From: Lachnospiraceae bacterium | GTDB taxonomy: Bacteria; Bacillota; Clostridia; Lachnospirales; Lachnospiraceae | Length of the DNA: 64,000 nt | NCBI GenBank assembly: GCA_011959285.1 | Contig: BLLW01000007.1 | Span: 1 to 64,000 of the forward strand | Direction of reading: 5' to 3' | Shown here: in pieces, positions 33,427-42,308 of the stretch | Layout of the letters: each line of letters opens with the position of its first letter | How positions within the stretch are numbered: the stretch's first letter is position 1 | The notes under the pieces: model-generated | Told to the model about the DNA's origin: nothing | Databases searched by the model: none | The model's input: only the letters and a program-made list of their open reading frames with translations | Translations under genes and position numbers: made by a program

Positions 33427-34434
33427 ATGTATAATTTAATATTTTCAGCCTCCGTCATTCTAATTCTAGCAATTCTTTTGTTCGCTGGATTGAAACAAGA
33501 CAAAAACGGAGAAAAAGCAATTATATTGCAGCGCTTTAATAATATAAGGGGTTTTTTTGCCTTAGAAATCATAATTGGTCATGTGATCAGATATGACAAG
33601 TCGATTTTATATCCCCTAGGGAAATTTATGATTATATCAGTGGCATTCTTTTTCTTTGTTTCAGCCTTTGGATTATCTTACTCTTTTAGGACGAAGGATA
33701 ATTATTTAAAGGGATTTATAAAGAAAAAATGTTGTTATCTGATGCTTTTAATTGTTGTGGCATACTGTCTCAATGTATTTATTTCTTTGTTTGTACCTGT
33801 AAATACCGGATATTACGCGGGAATCCAATCAATAATTCCTTTACTATTCTCTAAAACAAATTGGTATCTATGGGCATTACTGTTTTTTTACTTTCTGTTT
33901 TACATAATATTTAGATTTACCCAAAAACATAGGTGGCTGTACTTTTTTCTGATAGTGTCTGTTCTGACTGCACTCCTATTTAAAGCAGGATGGCCGGAAG
34001 GATGGTATGCTTCTTCATTTGCTTTTCCATTTGGACTGTTTTATGAAGAATACTATGAAAAATGCAATGATTTCCTTTATAGTAAAAAGGGATACGGACT
34101 TACCCTATTGCTTGTATGTCTGGGCCTAAGCAGTCAATTATTAGATACAAACAGCCTGGTCGGCATGGTATACTTGAGAAATATTATGTGTATTGCCGGG
34201 CTTCTTATTTTGATATATGTGTTGCATATTTTTGAAATCAACAATCGGGGGATGCGAATACTGACAAAGTATTCTACAGAACTGTACCTTTTCCAATTTA
34301 TTTATCTGAGAATTTCCGAAGCAACCCCGTGGGACTACAAATTGAGAATGATATTTGTCATAACGCTGACAGCGGTTACAGCTTTCTTTATGTATAGGGT
34401 AATCAATAAGGCTAGAGCTTGCATGCATACCTAG
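33427..34434 (+). CDS. Acyltransferase-3-like membrane protein
   Basis: A 335-residue protein with about 10 membrane segments. RGFFALEIIIGHVIRY (near 40-55) matches the RG..AL....H signature of the acyltransferase-3 (OafA) family, and a conserved NWYLWALLFFYFLFY follows. Such proteins transfer acetyl or similar groups to surface sugars. The start has AAAGGA eight bases upstream and lies downstream of a good promoter, so the in-frame extension back to 33310 is rejected. The gene is more AT-rich than its neighbours and lies on the opposite strand between cassettes B and C, which hints at separate acquisition. Confidence 0.82.
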   Translation: MYNLIFSASVILILAILLFAGLKQDKNGEKAIILQRFNNIRGFFALEIIIGHVIRYDKSILYPLGKFMIISVAFFFFVSAFGLSYSFRTKDNYLKGFIKKKCCYLMLLIVVAYCLNVFISLFVPVNTGYYAGIQSIIPLLFSKTNWYLWALLFFYFLFYIIFRFTQKHRWLYFFLIVSVLTALLFKAGWPEGWYASSFAFPFGLFYEEYYEKCNDFLYSKKGYGLTLLLVCLGLSSQLLDTNSLVGMVYLRNIMCIAGLLILIYVLHIFEINNRGMRILTKYSTELYLFQFIYLRISEATPWDYKLRMIFVITLTAVTAFFMYRVINKARACMHT

Positions 34435-34460
34435 ACTCCAATTTAAAACCATGCTATAAT
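34432..34460 (+). promoter_or_regulatory. Promoter of a dead gene
   Basis: TAGACT (34432-34437), 17 bases, then a perfect TATAAT (34455-34460), 38 bases before an AAGGAGG/ATG whose reading frame is broken. Confidence 0.5.
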
Positions 34461-34497
34461 AATACGTCCATATTAATCTAGCAAAAAAGGAGGAATT

Positions 34498-34973
34498 ATG
34501 ATTTAATTTAAAGAAAAGGACAAATGTTTCACTATAATTTTAAAATCGATTTTATTGCTCATAACATACGCCGGTGCTGGCTTTTTAGCATTGTTGTTAG
34601 TGTATTCCCTCCCAAGAGACCTAATTCTTCTCAACAATAACAATATTGAGGGATCGGAAATCACGATAATAAGCGGAATGGTAAAAGTTTTTTCCCATTA
34701 TTTGCAGCTGCCTTATTTACTGTTAATTATGGGAGGTCTTCTATATACCATAATACTTTCCCTAAAAACAAAGCCAGTTTCAACCTGGTTATGCAGAAGC
34801 ATTCCATGGTCTTGGTAGCCTTGTTTCCTTTCTGTCATTTGATTGCGTCCACTCATGCCTTTTATCACCATCATTTTGTATACCGGGAATTTGCAGTTAC
34901 TCTTCTGGCTGTCCTGTTTATCATTCTTGATATCAAAAAGAGCGCTGAGCTTTCATCTACCACAGACGGTTAA
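34498..34973 (+). pseudogene. Remnant of a polytopic membrane protein gene
   Basis: An ideal AAGGAGG RBS is followed by ATG ATT TAA: a stop at codon 3. The same frame then reads on for over 100 codons with two hydrophobic helices (LLLITYAGAGFLALLLVY near 34552 and YLLLIMGGLLYTIILSL) to a stop at 34818. A second frame (about 34791-34973) continues with VALFPFCHLIAS, then HHHFVYREFAVTLLAVLFIIL, which looks like the C-terminal end of a multi-helix sugar-modifying membrane protein. The short total length implies a large internal deletion as well as a nonsense and a frameshift mutation. The original function cannot be fixed. Confidence 0.75.
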
Positions 34974-35011
34974 CGATATATATTCAGTTAGTGCCGAAGT
35001 TTTTCAAATTA

Positions 35012-35040
35012 TGGACACAGTTTTCAAATTATGTTACAAT
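35012..35040 (+). promoter_or_regulatory. Promoter for the FAD oxidoreductase gene
   Basis: TGGACA (35012-35017), 17 bases, then TACAAT (35035-35040); each box is one base from consensus. It lies 62 bases before the ATG at 35103. Confidence 0.65.
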
Positions 35041-35102
35041 GACATAATATATATGAACTCATGCCAAATATGATTTCATACAGGAAAGGTGGATATAAAA
35101 GT

Positions 35103-36677
35103 ATGAAGAAAGCTCTTGTCATAGGCGCAGGTCCCGCGGGTCTTACCGCCGCTTATGAACTTTTGACCAAGTCAAAGGACATTGAAGTAACTGTATTTGA
35201 AGAAAGCGATTGTTTTGGCGGTATTTCCAAAACCGTAAACTATAAAGGGAACCGGATGGATATGGGCGGTCACCGCTTCTTTTCCAAGATTCCTGAAGTA
35301 AACGAGTGGTGGGACAAGATGCTCCCCATGCAGGGTGCTCCCACTTATGACGACATTCTTTTAGACAGACCCATGCCCCTTACCAAGGGCGGTCCCGACC
35401 CCGAAAAGGAAGACCGGGTCATGCTGACCAGACACCGCGTATCACGCATTTATTTTGATTCCAAATTCTACGACTATCCTATTTCCTTAAAGTTAGAAAC
35501 CTTTAAAAATTTTGGATTTCTGACCACCATGAAGGTGGGCTTCAGTTATCTGGCTTCTCTGATTCACAAAAGACCGGATGATAATCTTGAGAATTTTTAT
35601 ATCAACCGCTATGGACGCAAGCTCTACTCCATGTTCTTTGAGTACTACACCGAAAACCTGTGGGGACGCCATCCCAGCGAAATCGACGCCTCATGGGGCG
35701 CACAGCGCACCAAAGGTCTATCCATCATGGCGATTATCAAGGACGTATTCGAGAAAAAGTTCAAAAAGAAAAACCGCAAGGTAGAGACCTCCCTGATCGA
35801 GGAATTTAAATACCCCAAGCTCGGTCCCGGTCAGCTCTGGGATGTAACCGCCTCTGAAATTGAAAAGCTGGGCGGAACCATCATCAAAAATGCAAAAGTA
35901 ACAAAAGTGCACAAAAACGAGAGCAATGTCATTACCTCCCTCACCTACGAAAAGGATGGTCAGGAGCACACCATGGAAGGCGATTACTTCATCTCCTCCA
36001 TGCCGGTAAAAGATCTTGTAAACGGCATGAACGACGTCCCTGCCGATCCCGCCCGGATTGCAGCGGGACTTCCCTACCGCGACTACATGACCTTAGGCGT
36101 TCTCGTTCCCAAGATCAACTTAAAAAACAAGACCAAACTAAAGACCGTCAGCAACATCGTCCCCGACTGCTGGGTCTACGTTCAGGACAGGCATGTAAAA
36201 CTGGGTCGATTCCAGATTTACAACAACTGGTCCCCTTACATGATCAAAGATCTTGAGCACACCGTATGGATTGGTCTTGAATACTTTGTAAACGAAGGCG
36301 ACAACTTCTGGAACATGACCGAAGAAGAATTTTCCAAGATTGGTATCGATGAAATGATCAAACTCGGACTCATTGACAGCCCGGACGTCGTCCTGGACAC
36401 CCACATGGAAAAAGTTAAAAAAGCGTACCCCGCCTACTTTGACACCTACGATGAAATCGACACCCTAGTAGCATACCTAAGCTCCATCGATAACCTCTAC
36501 TGCGTAGGACGCAACGGTCAGCACCGCTACAACAACATCGACCACTCCATGGTAACTTCCTTCGAGTCCGTAAAAAATATCCTAAGCGGAATCAAAGACA
36601 AGACCAACATCTGGAACGTCAACACCGAAAAAGAATACCACGAAGAAGGCGCCAAAAATGAGGCGGAAGTAGATTGA
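35103..36677 (+). CDS. FAD-dependent amine-oxidase/UGM-like oxidoreductase
   Basis: A 524-residue flavoprotein. The dinucleotide-binding [14 protein letters not shown] (8-21), the acidic end of strand 2 ([10 protein letters not shown]) and [11 protein letters not shown] match the UDP-galactopyranose mutase/protoporphyrinogen-oxidase-like fold. The C-terminal FAD contact is [20 protein letters not shown]. Members with this RYNNIDHS ending are common in glycan clusters, where a role on a nucleotide or lipid-linked sugar is suspected, not shown. The start has AAAGGTGG about 10 bases upstream and its own promoter. It is monocistronic and ends 43 bases before the foldback element. Confidence 0.85.
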   Translation: MKKALVIGAGPAGLTAAYELLTKSKDIEVTVFEESDCFGGISKTVNYKGNRMDMGGHRFFSKIPEVNEWWDKMLPMQGAPTYDDILLDRPMPLTKGGPDPEKEDRVMLTRHRVSRIYFDSKFYDYPISLKLETFKNFGFLTTMKVGFSYLASLIHKRPDDNLENFYINRYGRKLYSMFFEYYTENLWGRHPSEIDASWGAQRTKGLSIMAIIKDVFEKKFKKKNRKVETSLIEEFKYPKLGPGQLWDVTASEIEKLGGTIIKNAKVTKVHKNESNVITSLTYEKDGQEHTMEGDYFISSMPVKDLVNGMNDVPADPARIAAGLPYRDYMTLGVLVPKINLKNKTKLKTVSNIVPDCWVYVQDRHVKLGRFQIYNNWSPYMIKDLEHTVWIGLEYFVNEGDNFWNMTEEEFSKIGIDEMIKLGLIDSPDVVLDTHMEKVKKAYPAYFDTYDEIDTLVAYLSSIDNLYCVGRNGQHRYNNIDHSMVTSFESVKNILSGIKDKTNIWNVNTEKEYHEEGAKNEAEVD

Positions 36678-36720
36678 CATCTGCGAGGTTGGTTATTTAT
36701 TTTGAATGATTTACGCCGGG

Positions 36721-37026
36721 CGGGTAGCGTAACCCACCGGCAAAGGGGAAGCGCTCCGCAGCCCGGCAGCAATAAAACTGTACGGAACCTATAAAAATCA
36801 GCAAGAAAAACTAAGCATCCCTGATTTAATCTGTCAGGGAGGACGCAAACAGCGTATGGGATCATCCATGGTCCCAGTTACGCTTTCGTCGGACGTCCTG
36901 TCCGCCGATTGCTGGGTATCGAGAGGGATACTAAGTTTTTCTAACTGATTCTTATAAGGTTCCGTACAGTTTTATTGCTGCCGGGCTGCGGAGCGCTTTC
37001 CCTTTGCCGGTGGGTTACGCTACCCG
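36721..37026. mobile_element. 306-bp foldback (MITE-like) element
   Basis: The region 36678-37103 has no gene. Its centre is a giant inverted repeat. The left arm starting CGGGTAGCGTAACCCACCGG (36721 to about 36791) is matched by its complement ending at 37026, with one substitution in about 71 bases. The inner segments continue the pairing imperfectly: AATCAGCAAGAAAAACTAAG near 36797 pairs with a diverged copy near 36930-36950, and a TGGGATCATCCATGGTCCCA-type centre lies near 36857. Transcribed, it would fold into one long hairpin. It encodes no transposase. A non-autonomous foldback element is most likely; a structural RNA or bidirectional terminator between the convergent genes is the alternative. 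Confidence 0.75.
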
Positions 37027-37103
37027 TCCTCATTGTCAAGCCAAAATTTATTCCCGCGAGCAACGAACCAAGTGACTGCTTGCAGGCATTTGATTAGAAT
37101 ATT

Positions 37104-38084
37104 TTACTTTCTAAAAAGGGATTGCCTGGCGCCGTGGTTGGCATCTCGATTTTTCAGGGTGTCGTCTACTACATCCATGCGAAGTCCGGCGTCGATGAAG
37201 TCGCAGTATTTGCAGAAGTTGTAGTCTCCGCGGCTCTTTCGGATTGCCTGGCGGAGTTTTTTGTATTCTTCGCTGTTCCAGGCTTCCTTGAGGGGGGTCT
37301 TGGTGAGGTCGGCTAAAGTGGTTGCCTCGAAGTTGTCGCAGCAGCAGATTCCCATTCTTCCGTCGGGGAAGATGAACATGTCGGTGTAGGGCATCAGGCA
37401 GGTCTCTTTGATGATCTTCTGGGTGTTTTGTTTGTTGGGGGCGCTTCCGGCGCGGTTGGTGAGGACTGCGTCCATGTAGCGCATCTGAATCAAAAGTTCT
37501 ACGTCCTTAAATTCTTCTTCATGGGCTTTGGCATAGTCGTAGATTTCTTTTACGTTATCGTGGAGTTTCATGTCACGGCAGTAGTTGTTGATGATCAGCT
37601 GATCCACGTAAGGGATGATTTCCTTTACTTTGTCAACGGTGAGTAAAAGTCCGTTGGAGGAAAGAAAGATGAAACAGTCGGGAAGCTGTTCCCGGCAGTA
37701 TTTGTGAAATTCTACGATTCTGGTGTCAAGGAAGGGCTCGTTGTTTCCATACAGGGTCAGGTGTCCCTTATAGCCCCAGTCACGGAGCTGGTCTATGATG
37801 TTGTAGAACAGCTCGTCGTCCATGCGTTTGTAGGGGCGCTTTTCTGCGTTCTTGTTAGCTGTGCAGAAGGAGCAGGTGCTGTTGCAGCGGTTGATCGTCT
37901 CTAAGTTGACCACCAGCGGCATGGGTGCCTCTTCACCCTGGAAAAAGTAATCGATATATTTTCCCTGAAGTTTGTTTCTGGTAAGAAATTGTAATTTTAG
38001 GTAGCTTTCGGAGGAAAGCTTGGGGAATCTCTTCTGTAAGTTCCATCCTAACGTTCCGCCAAAATTGTGAAATTTAACTGACAT
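37104..38084 (-). CDS. Radical SAM/SPASM protein
   Basis: A 326-residue enzyme. The cluster motif CNSTCSFC (Cys67, Cys71, Cys74) binds the SAM-cleaving 4Fe-4S cluster, and YGNNEPFLD is the GGEP-equivalent. The C-terminal region (CLMPYTDMFIFPDGRMGICCCDN then CKYCDF) is a SPASM-type auxiliary cluster site. Such proteins modify peptides or sugars; single-copy members next to glycan genes often act on nucleotide sugars, while the absence of a small precursor peptide nearby argues against a RiPP pathway. RBS AAGGAG lies seven bases upstream. It lies downstream of cassette C but has its own promoter-like sequence. Confidence 0.9.
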   Translation of the reverse strand: MSVKFHNFGGTLGWNLQKRFPKLSSESYLKLQFLTRNKLQGKYIDYFFQGEEAPMPLVVNLETINRCNSTCSFCTANKNAEKRPYKRMDDELFYNIIDQLRDWGYKGHLTLYGNNEPFLDTRIVEFHKYCREQLPDCFIFLSSNGLLLTVDKVKEIIPYVDQLIINNYCRDMKLHDNVKEIYDYAKAHEEEFKDVELLIQMRYMDAVLTNRAGSAPNKQNTQKIIKETCLMPYTDMFIFPDGRMGICCCDNFEATTLADLTKTPLKEAWNSEEYKKLRQAIRKSRGDYNFCKYCDFIDAGLRMDVVDDTLKNRDANHGARQSLFRK

Positions 38085-38136
38085 AGCTTGTCTCCTTTAT
38101 CTTAAATACATTGTTCTCAAAGTTATTGCTAACTGT

Positions 38137-38168
38137 ATTATAGTATCATTTTATGCATGGGGCGTCAA
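38137..38168 (-). promoter_or_regulatory. Putative promoter for the radical SAM gene
   Basis: On the minus strand TTGACG (38163-38168) directly follows the DUF4956-C stop. A perfect TATAAT is at 38137-38142 but 20 bases away; TACTAT at 17 bases is the alternative -10. The spacing makes this tentative. Confidence 0.4.
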
Positions 38169-38843
38169 TTAAAAGGTCACTTCTCCGTCATGAGATACCA
38201 GCGAAACGCTCTCCACTCCTTCTAAATGTTCCAGTTCCTGCATCATTTCATATTCCTTCAAAGCGCGGACCTCTATTACAAGATTGCACTTTCCCGCCGC
38301 GATATTTCTTGATTTCACTTTATAGTATTTGCAGTATTCTGCAATTTTCTGCGTAAAAAGCGGTTCTTTTTGGGATTCCTTTAAATTTGCCACCAGAATC
38401 ATGGGCGCGCGTCCTATCGGAAGTCTGTCCAATACCATGACTAAAATGGTGAGTACAAGGGAAAGCACCACCGCCACCTCTGTCATGTGGGCGCCGCAGC
38501 AGATTCCTACCGCAATAGACCAGAACATAAAGCATAAATCCATAGGTTCCTTGACTGCAGTCCTGAAACGCACGATAGAGAGAGCGCCTACCATACCCAA
38601 CGAAATAACGATGCTGGACTGCACCGCCAAAATAATCGCTGCCGTGGTGACAGCAAGGGCTGCTAATGAAATATTGAAATTCTTGGAATAAAAAGTCTTT
38701 TTGGTGACGAGCCTATAGACCATGAAAATGTAAGCGGCTATGACGGCAGTAATCAGAAGTACTGCCGCTATATGCATGACGCTGATGTTTTCACTGGTGT
38801 ATGATGCTAAGAAATCCTTTTTAAATATATCCGAAAAACTCAT
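38169..38843 (-). CDS. DUF4956 membrane protein (cassette C)
   Basis: A 224-residue protein, the third copy. Four membrane segments and a soluble C-terminal domain; the core reads GMVGALSIVRFRTAVKEPMDL then FWSIAVGICCG. It ends SLVSHDGEVTF, matching the SLLAHDGEVKG ending of copy A, so A and C are close relatives. It follows VTC-C by 48 bases. Function is unknown; see copy A. Confidence 0.93.
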   Translation of the reverse strand: MSFSDIFKKDFLASYTSENISVMHIAAVLLITAVIAAYIFMVYRLVTKKTFYSKNFNISLAALAVTTAAIILAVQSSIVISLGMVGALSIVRFRTAVKEPMDLCFMFWSIAVGICCGAHMTEVAVVLSLVLTILVMVLDRLPIGRAPMILVANLKESQKEPLFTQKIAEYCKYYKVKSRNIAAGKCNLVIEVRALKEYEMMQELEHLEGVESVSLVSHDGEVTF

Positions 38844-38891
38844 TTTATTTTCCCGCCTTTCTGTTGGTATTCCTCTAAGTGTAGTGTTGTA

Positions 38892-39587
38892 TCATGTCTT
38901 AAATTTTCTGCACAGATAGTATTTTGAAAAGGTGCTCGCCGACAGTCCGTCGAGCTGCAAAAGTCCGTGTATCTCATCTGGAAGAAAACTGTCAAACTTC
39001 ACTTCCATAAGCGCCCATCCGGCTCTCATTACACCCCGCCCGCTTACTTTTTCGTCCAAAAAAGTCTGCACATTGCTCACAGAAGTGATATTACAGTCAA
39101 AGGTGACCCGCACATTGGCGTCCTGCTGCCTGTAAACATAAGGAACCCTGTCATAATCCACAATGACCACCGGCTTCATGAAACGCACCGCCATCAATAT
39201 CGCCAGCTTATGCAATACCTGCTGGTCCGGCTGTATGTCATTTGGAATGATGCCGTCCATCAACTGCCTGCACTGCTGCCGGGTAATCAGGCATGCGCGC
39301 TTACTTGTCTTCCCCCGGATTTTCTGTTTCACTTCAAGGCTGATCCGGTCTGTCTGATGATTATAGATACGTATTCTGTATTTTTCCCTGTTGTCCACAC
39401 CGTTTTCATTATCCATATAACAGCGGTTCTCATAGTCATCAAAGTATAAGCTCCTGATGTTATAAGAGCCATCCTCTCCGGCATGCACATCAAGGGAGGC
39501 AACTGCGCTTATTTTGGCATCTTCTATTATCCTTTGTCCATGTGTTAAAGGATATTTATATTCGTGTCTGTAGTGATCCTGCTCCAA
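38892..39587 (-). CDS. VTC-domain polyphosphate polymerase-like protein (cassette C)
   Basis: A 231-residue triphosphate-tunnel protein. YRHEYKY (6-12), RSLYFDDYEN, EKYRIRIY, ISLEVKQK, NVRVTFD, LMEVKFDS and FSKYYLCR are the tunnel motifs. LEVK replaces the LEKK of copies A and B. The start is TTG, supported by AAGGAG eight bases upstream; that RBS lies in the last codons of CotH-C, so translation is coupled. Confidence 0.92.
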   Translation of the reverse strand: MEQDHYRHEYKYPLTHGQRIIEDAKISAVASLDVHAGEDGSYNIRSLYFDDYENRCYMDNENGVDNREKYRIRIYNHQTDRISLEVKQKIRGKTSKRACLITRQQCRQLMDGIIPNDIQPDQQVLHKLAILMAVRFMKPVVIVDYDRVPYVYRQQDANVRVTFDCNITSVSNVQTFLDEKVSGRGVMRAGWALMEVKFDSFLPDEIHGLLQLDGLSASTFSKYYLCRKFKT

Positions 39588-39590
39588 TGA

Positions 39591-41474
39591 TTATTCTCCT
39601 TCTTGCATCCAAACGGCTTCCAGCACCCGGTCTTCCCAAATAATCGTATCCTGGGTGACAGCTTCCCCTGTATCTGCATCCACATAGTAAAAATGCGCCC
39701 CATCTATCGTTTCATAGGAAGCAAGGTCTGCAATCGGCGTCCCCCTCTCTACCCAGAAATAAACCGTCTGATAATAATCCTGATTCAGGGCTTGCGATTC
39801 ATTCTTTACTTCCACTACGCAGAAATCAACCTGTTCTATCCACAGTTTATCCAGAAATTCTTTTTTCTCTGACAAAAAATCTTTTACCATATTCACATGG
39901 CTTTCAAGACCTGCAAACCGCCTATAATCCGTTCCCTGAGGAACCGAATAGTCCTTTGGCAGCGTAAACATCCAGTCAAGCCTTTTATCATGCCACCGGA
40001 ATCCATCCAATTCCGCGCTGCGGCGGATTCTGCCTGCCCAAAGTTCTATACCCGTATCCAGAATCTCTTCCAGCTTCCCCCTGAATATCTGCTGGTACTT
40101 ATCTTCCACTGCCTTCCTAAATTCATCATTCCGGTACATAGCCGAAAGCCATCTGTTCTGATTGGCATTACCCGCAGGGCGGGACTGCCCCGCAGAAGTT
40201 ACAAGGGCTGCCGGATTTCCAAACATGGGAGTATTGACATTTCCCATTGTACCGTCAAAATCCCACACCGGTCCCGCATACAAAAACGGATTTTCTTTAT
40301 CCGTCACATAGGCAAAGGTACTTGCGATTCCCGTATCATGATCCCCTGATATTTCCTGAATCAACCACATTTCCGCCCATGAATCCATGTCAATCAGCTG
40401 GGATAACTTTTTCCCGCTTATGCTGCTGACACCATCCTGTGCAAACAACGCGCTCTCGATATCATTTATCATGTTCTCAATCCGGCTCTTTTCACCAGCC
40501 GAAATTCCCTCTGCATTCCTGAGGGCAAAAATCTGTCCCCTCTCCGACACCACAAAAGGCTCATTTTCTTCCAGACGGAAGTCCAGCTCCATTTCCAAAA
40601 ACCAACTGTACGCAGGGTCGATGGCAAGCCGGTTCTCACCGATTTCCACCGCCTCCGTCAACAGATACATGCCCATATACTGCCCGTTTAAATACACCTC
40701 CATAAATTCCCCGTCCGGCTCATAGGCATCTATGCTCCTGTTTGCCAGCTCCAGCACCGTTTTATTCCTGATATAGGAGCCGTCCGTGGCATTTGCCAGC
40801 AGATTCCATTTCACCGCAGGCGCCATGCCGCATAAGCCTATGGGCTCCTTGAAGGAAAAGGTAAACGGTCTCTTATCCAAAGTTGCCGTAAGATTCCCCC
40901 TTATCTTAAATTTATCCAGCTTTTCACTGCACACAATCCTTCCCTCTTCGTCCAATATACATGCAGTGCCCGTCTCGATATACTTCTTGTTGTCAAATTC
41001 ATCCAGCCTGATCAGATCTTCCCTATCCTCCACCGTGACCATCATAACGGGAAGATTTTCAGATACCAACACCTTGAATGGCTTGTCCATATAAGTGCTT
41101 CCAAAGAGTCCCTTCACTTCTATGCGATGTTCCCTTTCCTTGCCGCTATCCCGAAAAACATCGCCCGCCGCATAAGGCGCACCGTCAATCTCCACCTTTC
41201 CATAGCTTTCCTCATACGCCAGAGACAATTCTATTTCCTTCTTCGCAAAACAGGAAGGCAGGAAAAGATAATAGCTCCCATCTTCTCCGTCTTCCCACAG
41301 TCCAATCCGTATTTCCTGCCCATCTAAAACACTTGCAAAAGACAATCCCTCCACAAATTCCTTTTCATGATCCGTCTGTAAATAAGAAACTGTCAGCAAG
41401 AATAACAAGATAAGGCATGCACTTGCAATCATAAATCCATGTATTCCGTTTCCAGCTCTCCTACTGCAATGCAT
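39591..41474 (-). CDS. CotH-family kinase, membrane-anchored (cassette C)
   Basis: A 627-residue protein, the most canonical CotH of the three. A signal anchor (about 14-31) is followed by a beta-rich region to about 140, then the kinase: KFKIRGNLTATLDKRPFTF (188-206), FMEVYLNGQYMGMYLLTEAVE, a catalytic-loop-like SGDHD (376-380) and GPVWDFDGTMGN (401-412), where both metal-site Asp residues (405, 407) are present. Copies A and B have Asn at the second. A C-terminal segment of about 80 residues has a beta-rich repeat-like end (YETIDGAHFYYVDADTG). It heads cassette C behind a clear promoter. The phosphorylation target is unknown. Confidence 0.92.
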   Translation of the reverse strand: MHCSRRAGNGIHGFMIASACLILLFLLTVSYLQTDHEKEFVEGLSFASVLDGQEIRIGLWEDGEDGSYYLFLPSCFAKKEIELSLAYEESYGKVEIDGAPYAAGDVFRDSGKEREHRIEVKGLFGSTYMDKPFKVLVSENLPVMMVTVEDREDLIRLDEFDNKKYIETGTACILDEEGRIVCSEKLDKFKIRGNLTATLDKRPFTFSFKEPIGLCGMAPAVKWNLLANATDGSYIRNKTVLELANRSIDAYEPDGEFMEVYLNGQYMGMYLLTEAVEIGENRLAIDPAYSWFLEMELDFRLEENEPFVVSERGQIFALRNAEGISAGEKSRIENMINDIESALFAQDGVSSISGKKLSQLIDMDSWAEMWLIQEISGDHDTGIASTFAYVTDKENPFLYAGPVWDFDGTMGNVNTPMFGNPAALVTSAGQSRPAGNANQNRWLSAMYRNDEFRKAVEDKYQQIFRGKLEEILDTGIELWAGRIRRSAELDGFRWHDKRLDWMFTLPKDYSVPQGTDYRRFAGLESHVNMVKDFLSEKKEFLDKLWIEQVDFCVVEVKNESQALNQDYYQTVYFWVERGTPIADLASYETIDGAHFYYVDADTGEAVTQDTIIWEDRVLEAVWMQEGE

Positions 41475-41510
41475 CCTGATTATAAACCGCCTTCTGTTTT
41501 TATGGACTTA

Positions 41511-41539
41511 ATTATAATAGATGCTTCTGCAAAAGGCAA
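41511..41539 (-). promoter_or_regulatory. Promoter for cassette C
   Basis: On the minus strand TTGCCT (41534-41539), exactly 17 bases, then a perfect TATAAT (41511-41516), 37 bases before the CotH-C start. Confidence 0.65.
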
Positions 41540-41561
41540 CTGTGTGATGAAGGACATCAAA

Positions 41562-41593
41562 TTTAAAATAAGGGAACTACGCGTAAGTTCCCT
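41562..41593 (-). terminator. Intrinsic terminator overlapping the end of the nuclease remnant
   Basis: A perfect 8-bp stem AGGGAACT / AGTTCCCT (41571-41578 and 41586-41593) with a 7-base loop, then TTATTTT on the minus strand. The stop codon of the DUF1016 remnant lies inside it. It insulates cassette C from upstream transcription. Confidence 0.7.
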
Positions 41594-42299
41594 CTTCTAT
41601 CCATTCCTTTAATTTCTTCTGTAATTCTTTCTTATCAGGCAAATATAGCTGATATTCCGATGTATAAATATTAGCATCGTCCGGCAATGTAATTTCTACA
41701 AGAGCATTATCCTTTTCTTTACAAAGCAAAATTCCCACCGTTGGGTTTTCCTCTGGCAATTTCTCATATCTGTCATAGTAATGCACATACATCAGCATCT
41801 GCCCTAAATCCTGATGTGTCAGTTTATCAATCTTCAAATCTATCAATACATAACACCGCAAAAGTCTGTTATAGAACACGAGATCCACGTAAAAGTTGTC
41901 CTCTCTAAATGTAAATCGCTTTTGCCTTGCTTCAAATAGATAACCTTTACCCAACTCCAATAAAAATTTTTGTAACTTATTGATTATTGCAGTCTCCAAA
42001 TCAGATTCCACATATTTTGCTTTTTCATCTAACCCAAGAAATTCAAGCACCGTAGGCTGTTTCACAATGTCCTGTGGTTTTGTAATAACATTGCCTTCAG
42101 ACGCAAGTTTCATTAACTCGTCCTTTTCCCTGCTCAACGCCAACCTTTCATAAAGACTTGAATTATATTGTCTTTGCAATGTTCGTATTCCCCATGCCTC
42201 ATTTGTTGCTTCTATTTCATAAAATTTTCTTTCATTTTCATCTTTTATACGCATCAATTGAAGATAATGGGACCAAGGAAGTGTAAACGGAGCTTCTTT
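41577..42299 (-). pseudogene. 5'-truncated DUF1016/YhcG-type PDDEXK nuclease
   Basis: An open frame of 240 codons without its N-terminal domain. Coding similarity continues upstream of the first ATG (42257): FTLPWSHYLQLM precedes MRIKDENERKFYEIEA, as in full-length YhcG proteins, and then runs into a TAA at 42300-42302. Full proteins are about 340-375 residues, so roughly 100 are missing. The PDDEXK nuclease part is intact: FYVDLVFYNRLLRCYVLIDLKIDK. A shorter protein could be translated from 42257, but no good RBS is seen. This family is often tied to mobile DNA, restriction or defence islands, so it may mark an old insertion or deletion. Confidence 0.75.
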
Positions 42300-42308
42300 T
42301 TAAAAAAA

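Noticed and set aside
37104-38084. RiPP maturase with a precursor peptide nearby
   Set aside because: The radical SAM/SPASM architecture would allow it, but no small Cys- or leader-type ORF with an RBS was found next to it; the neighbouring gap is the foldback element.
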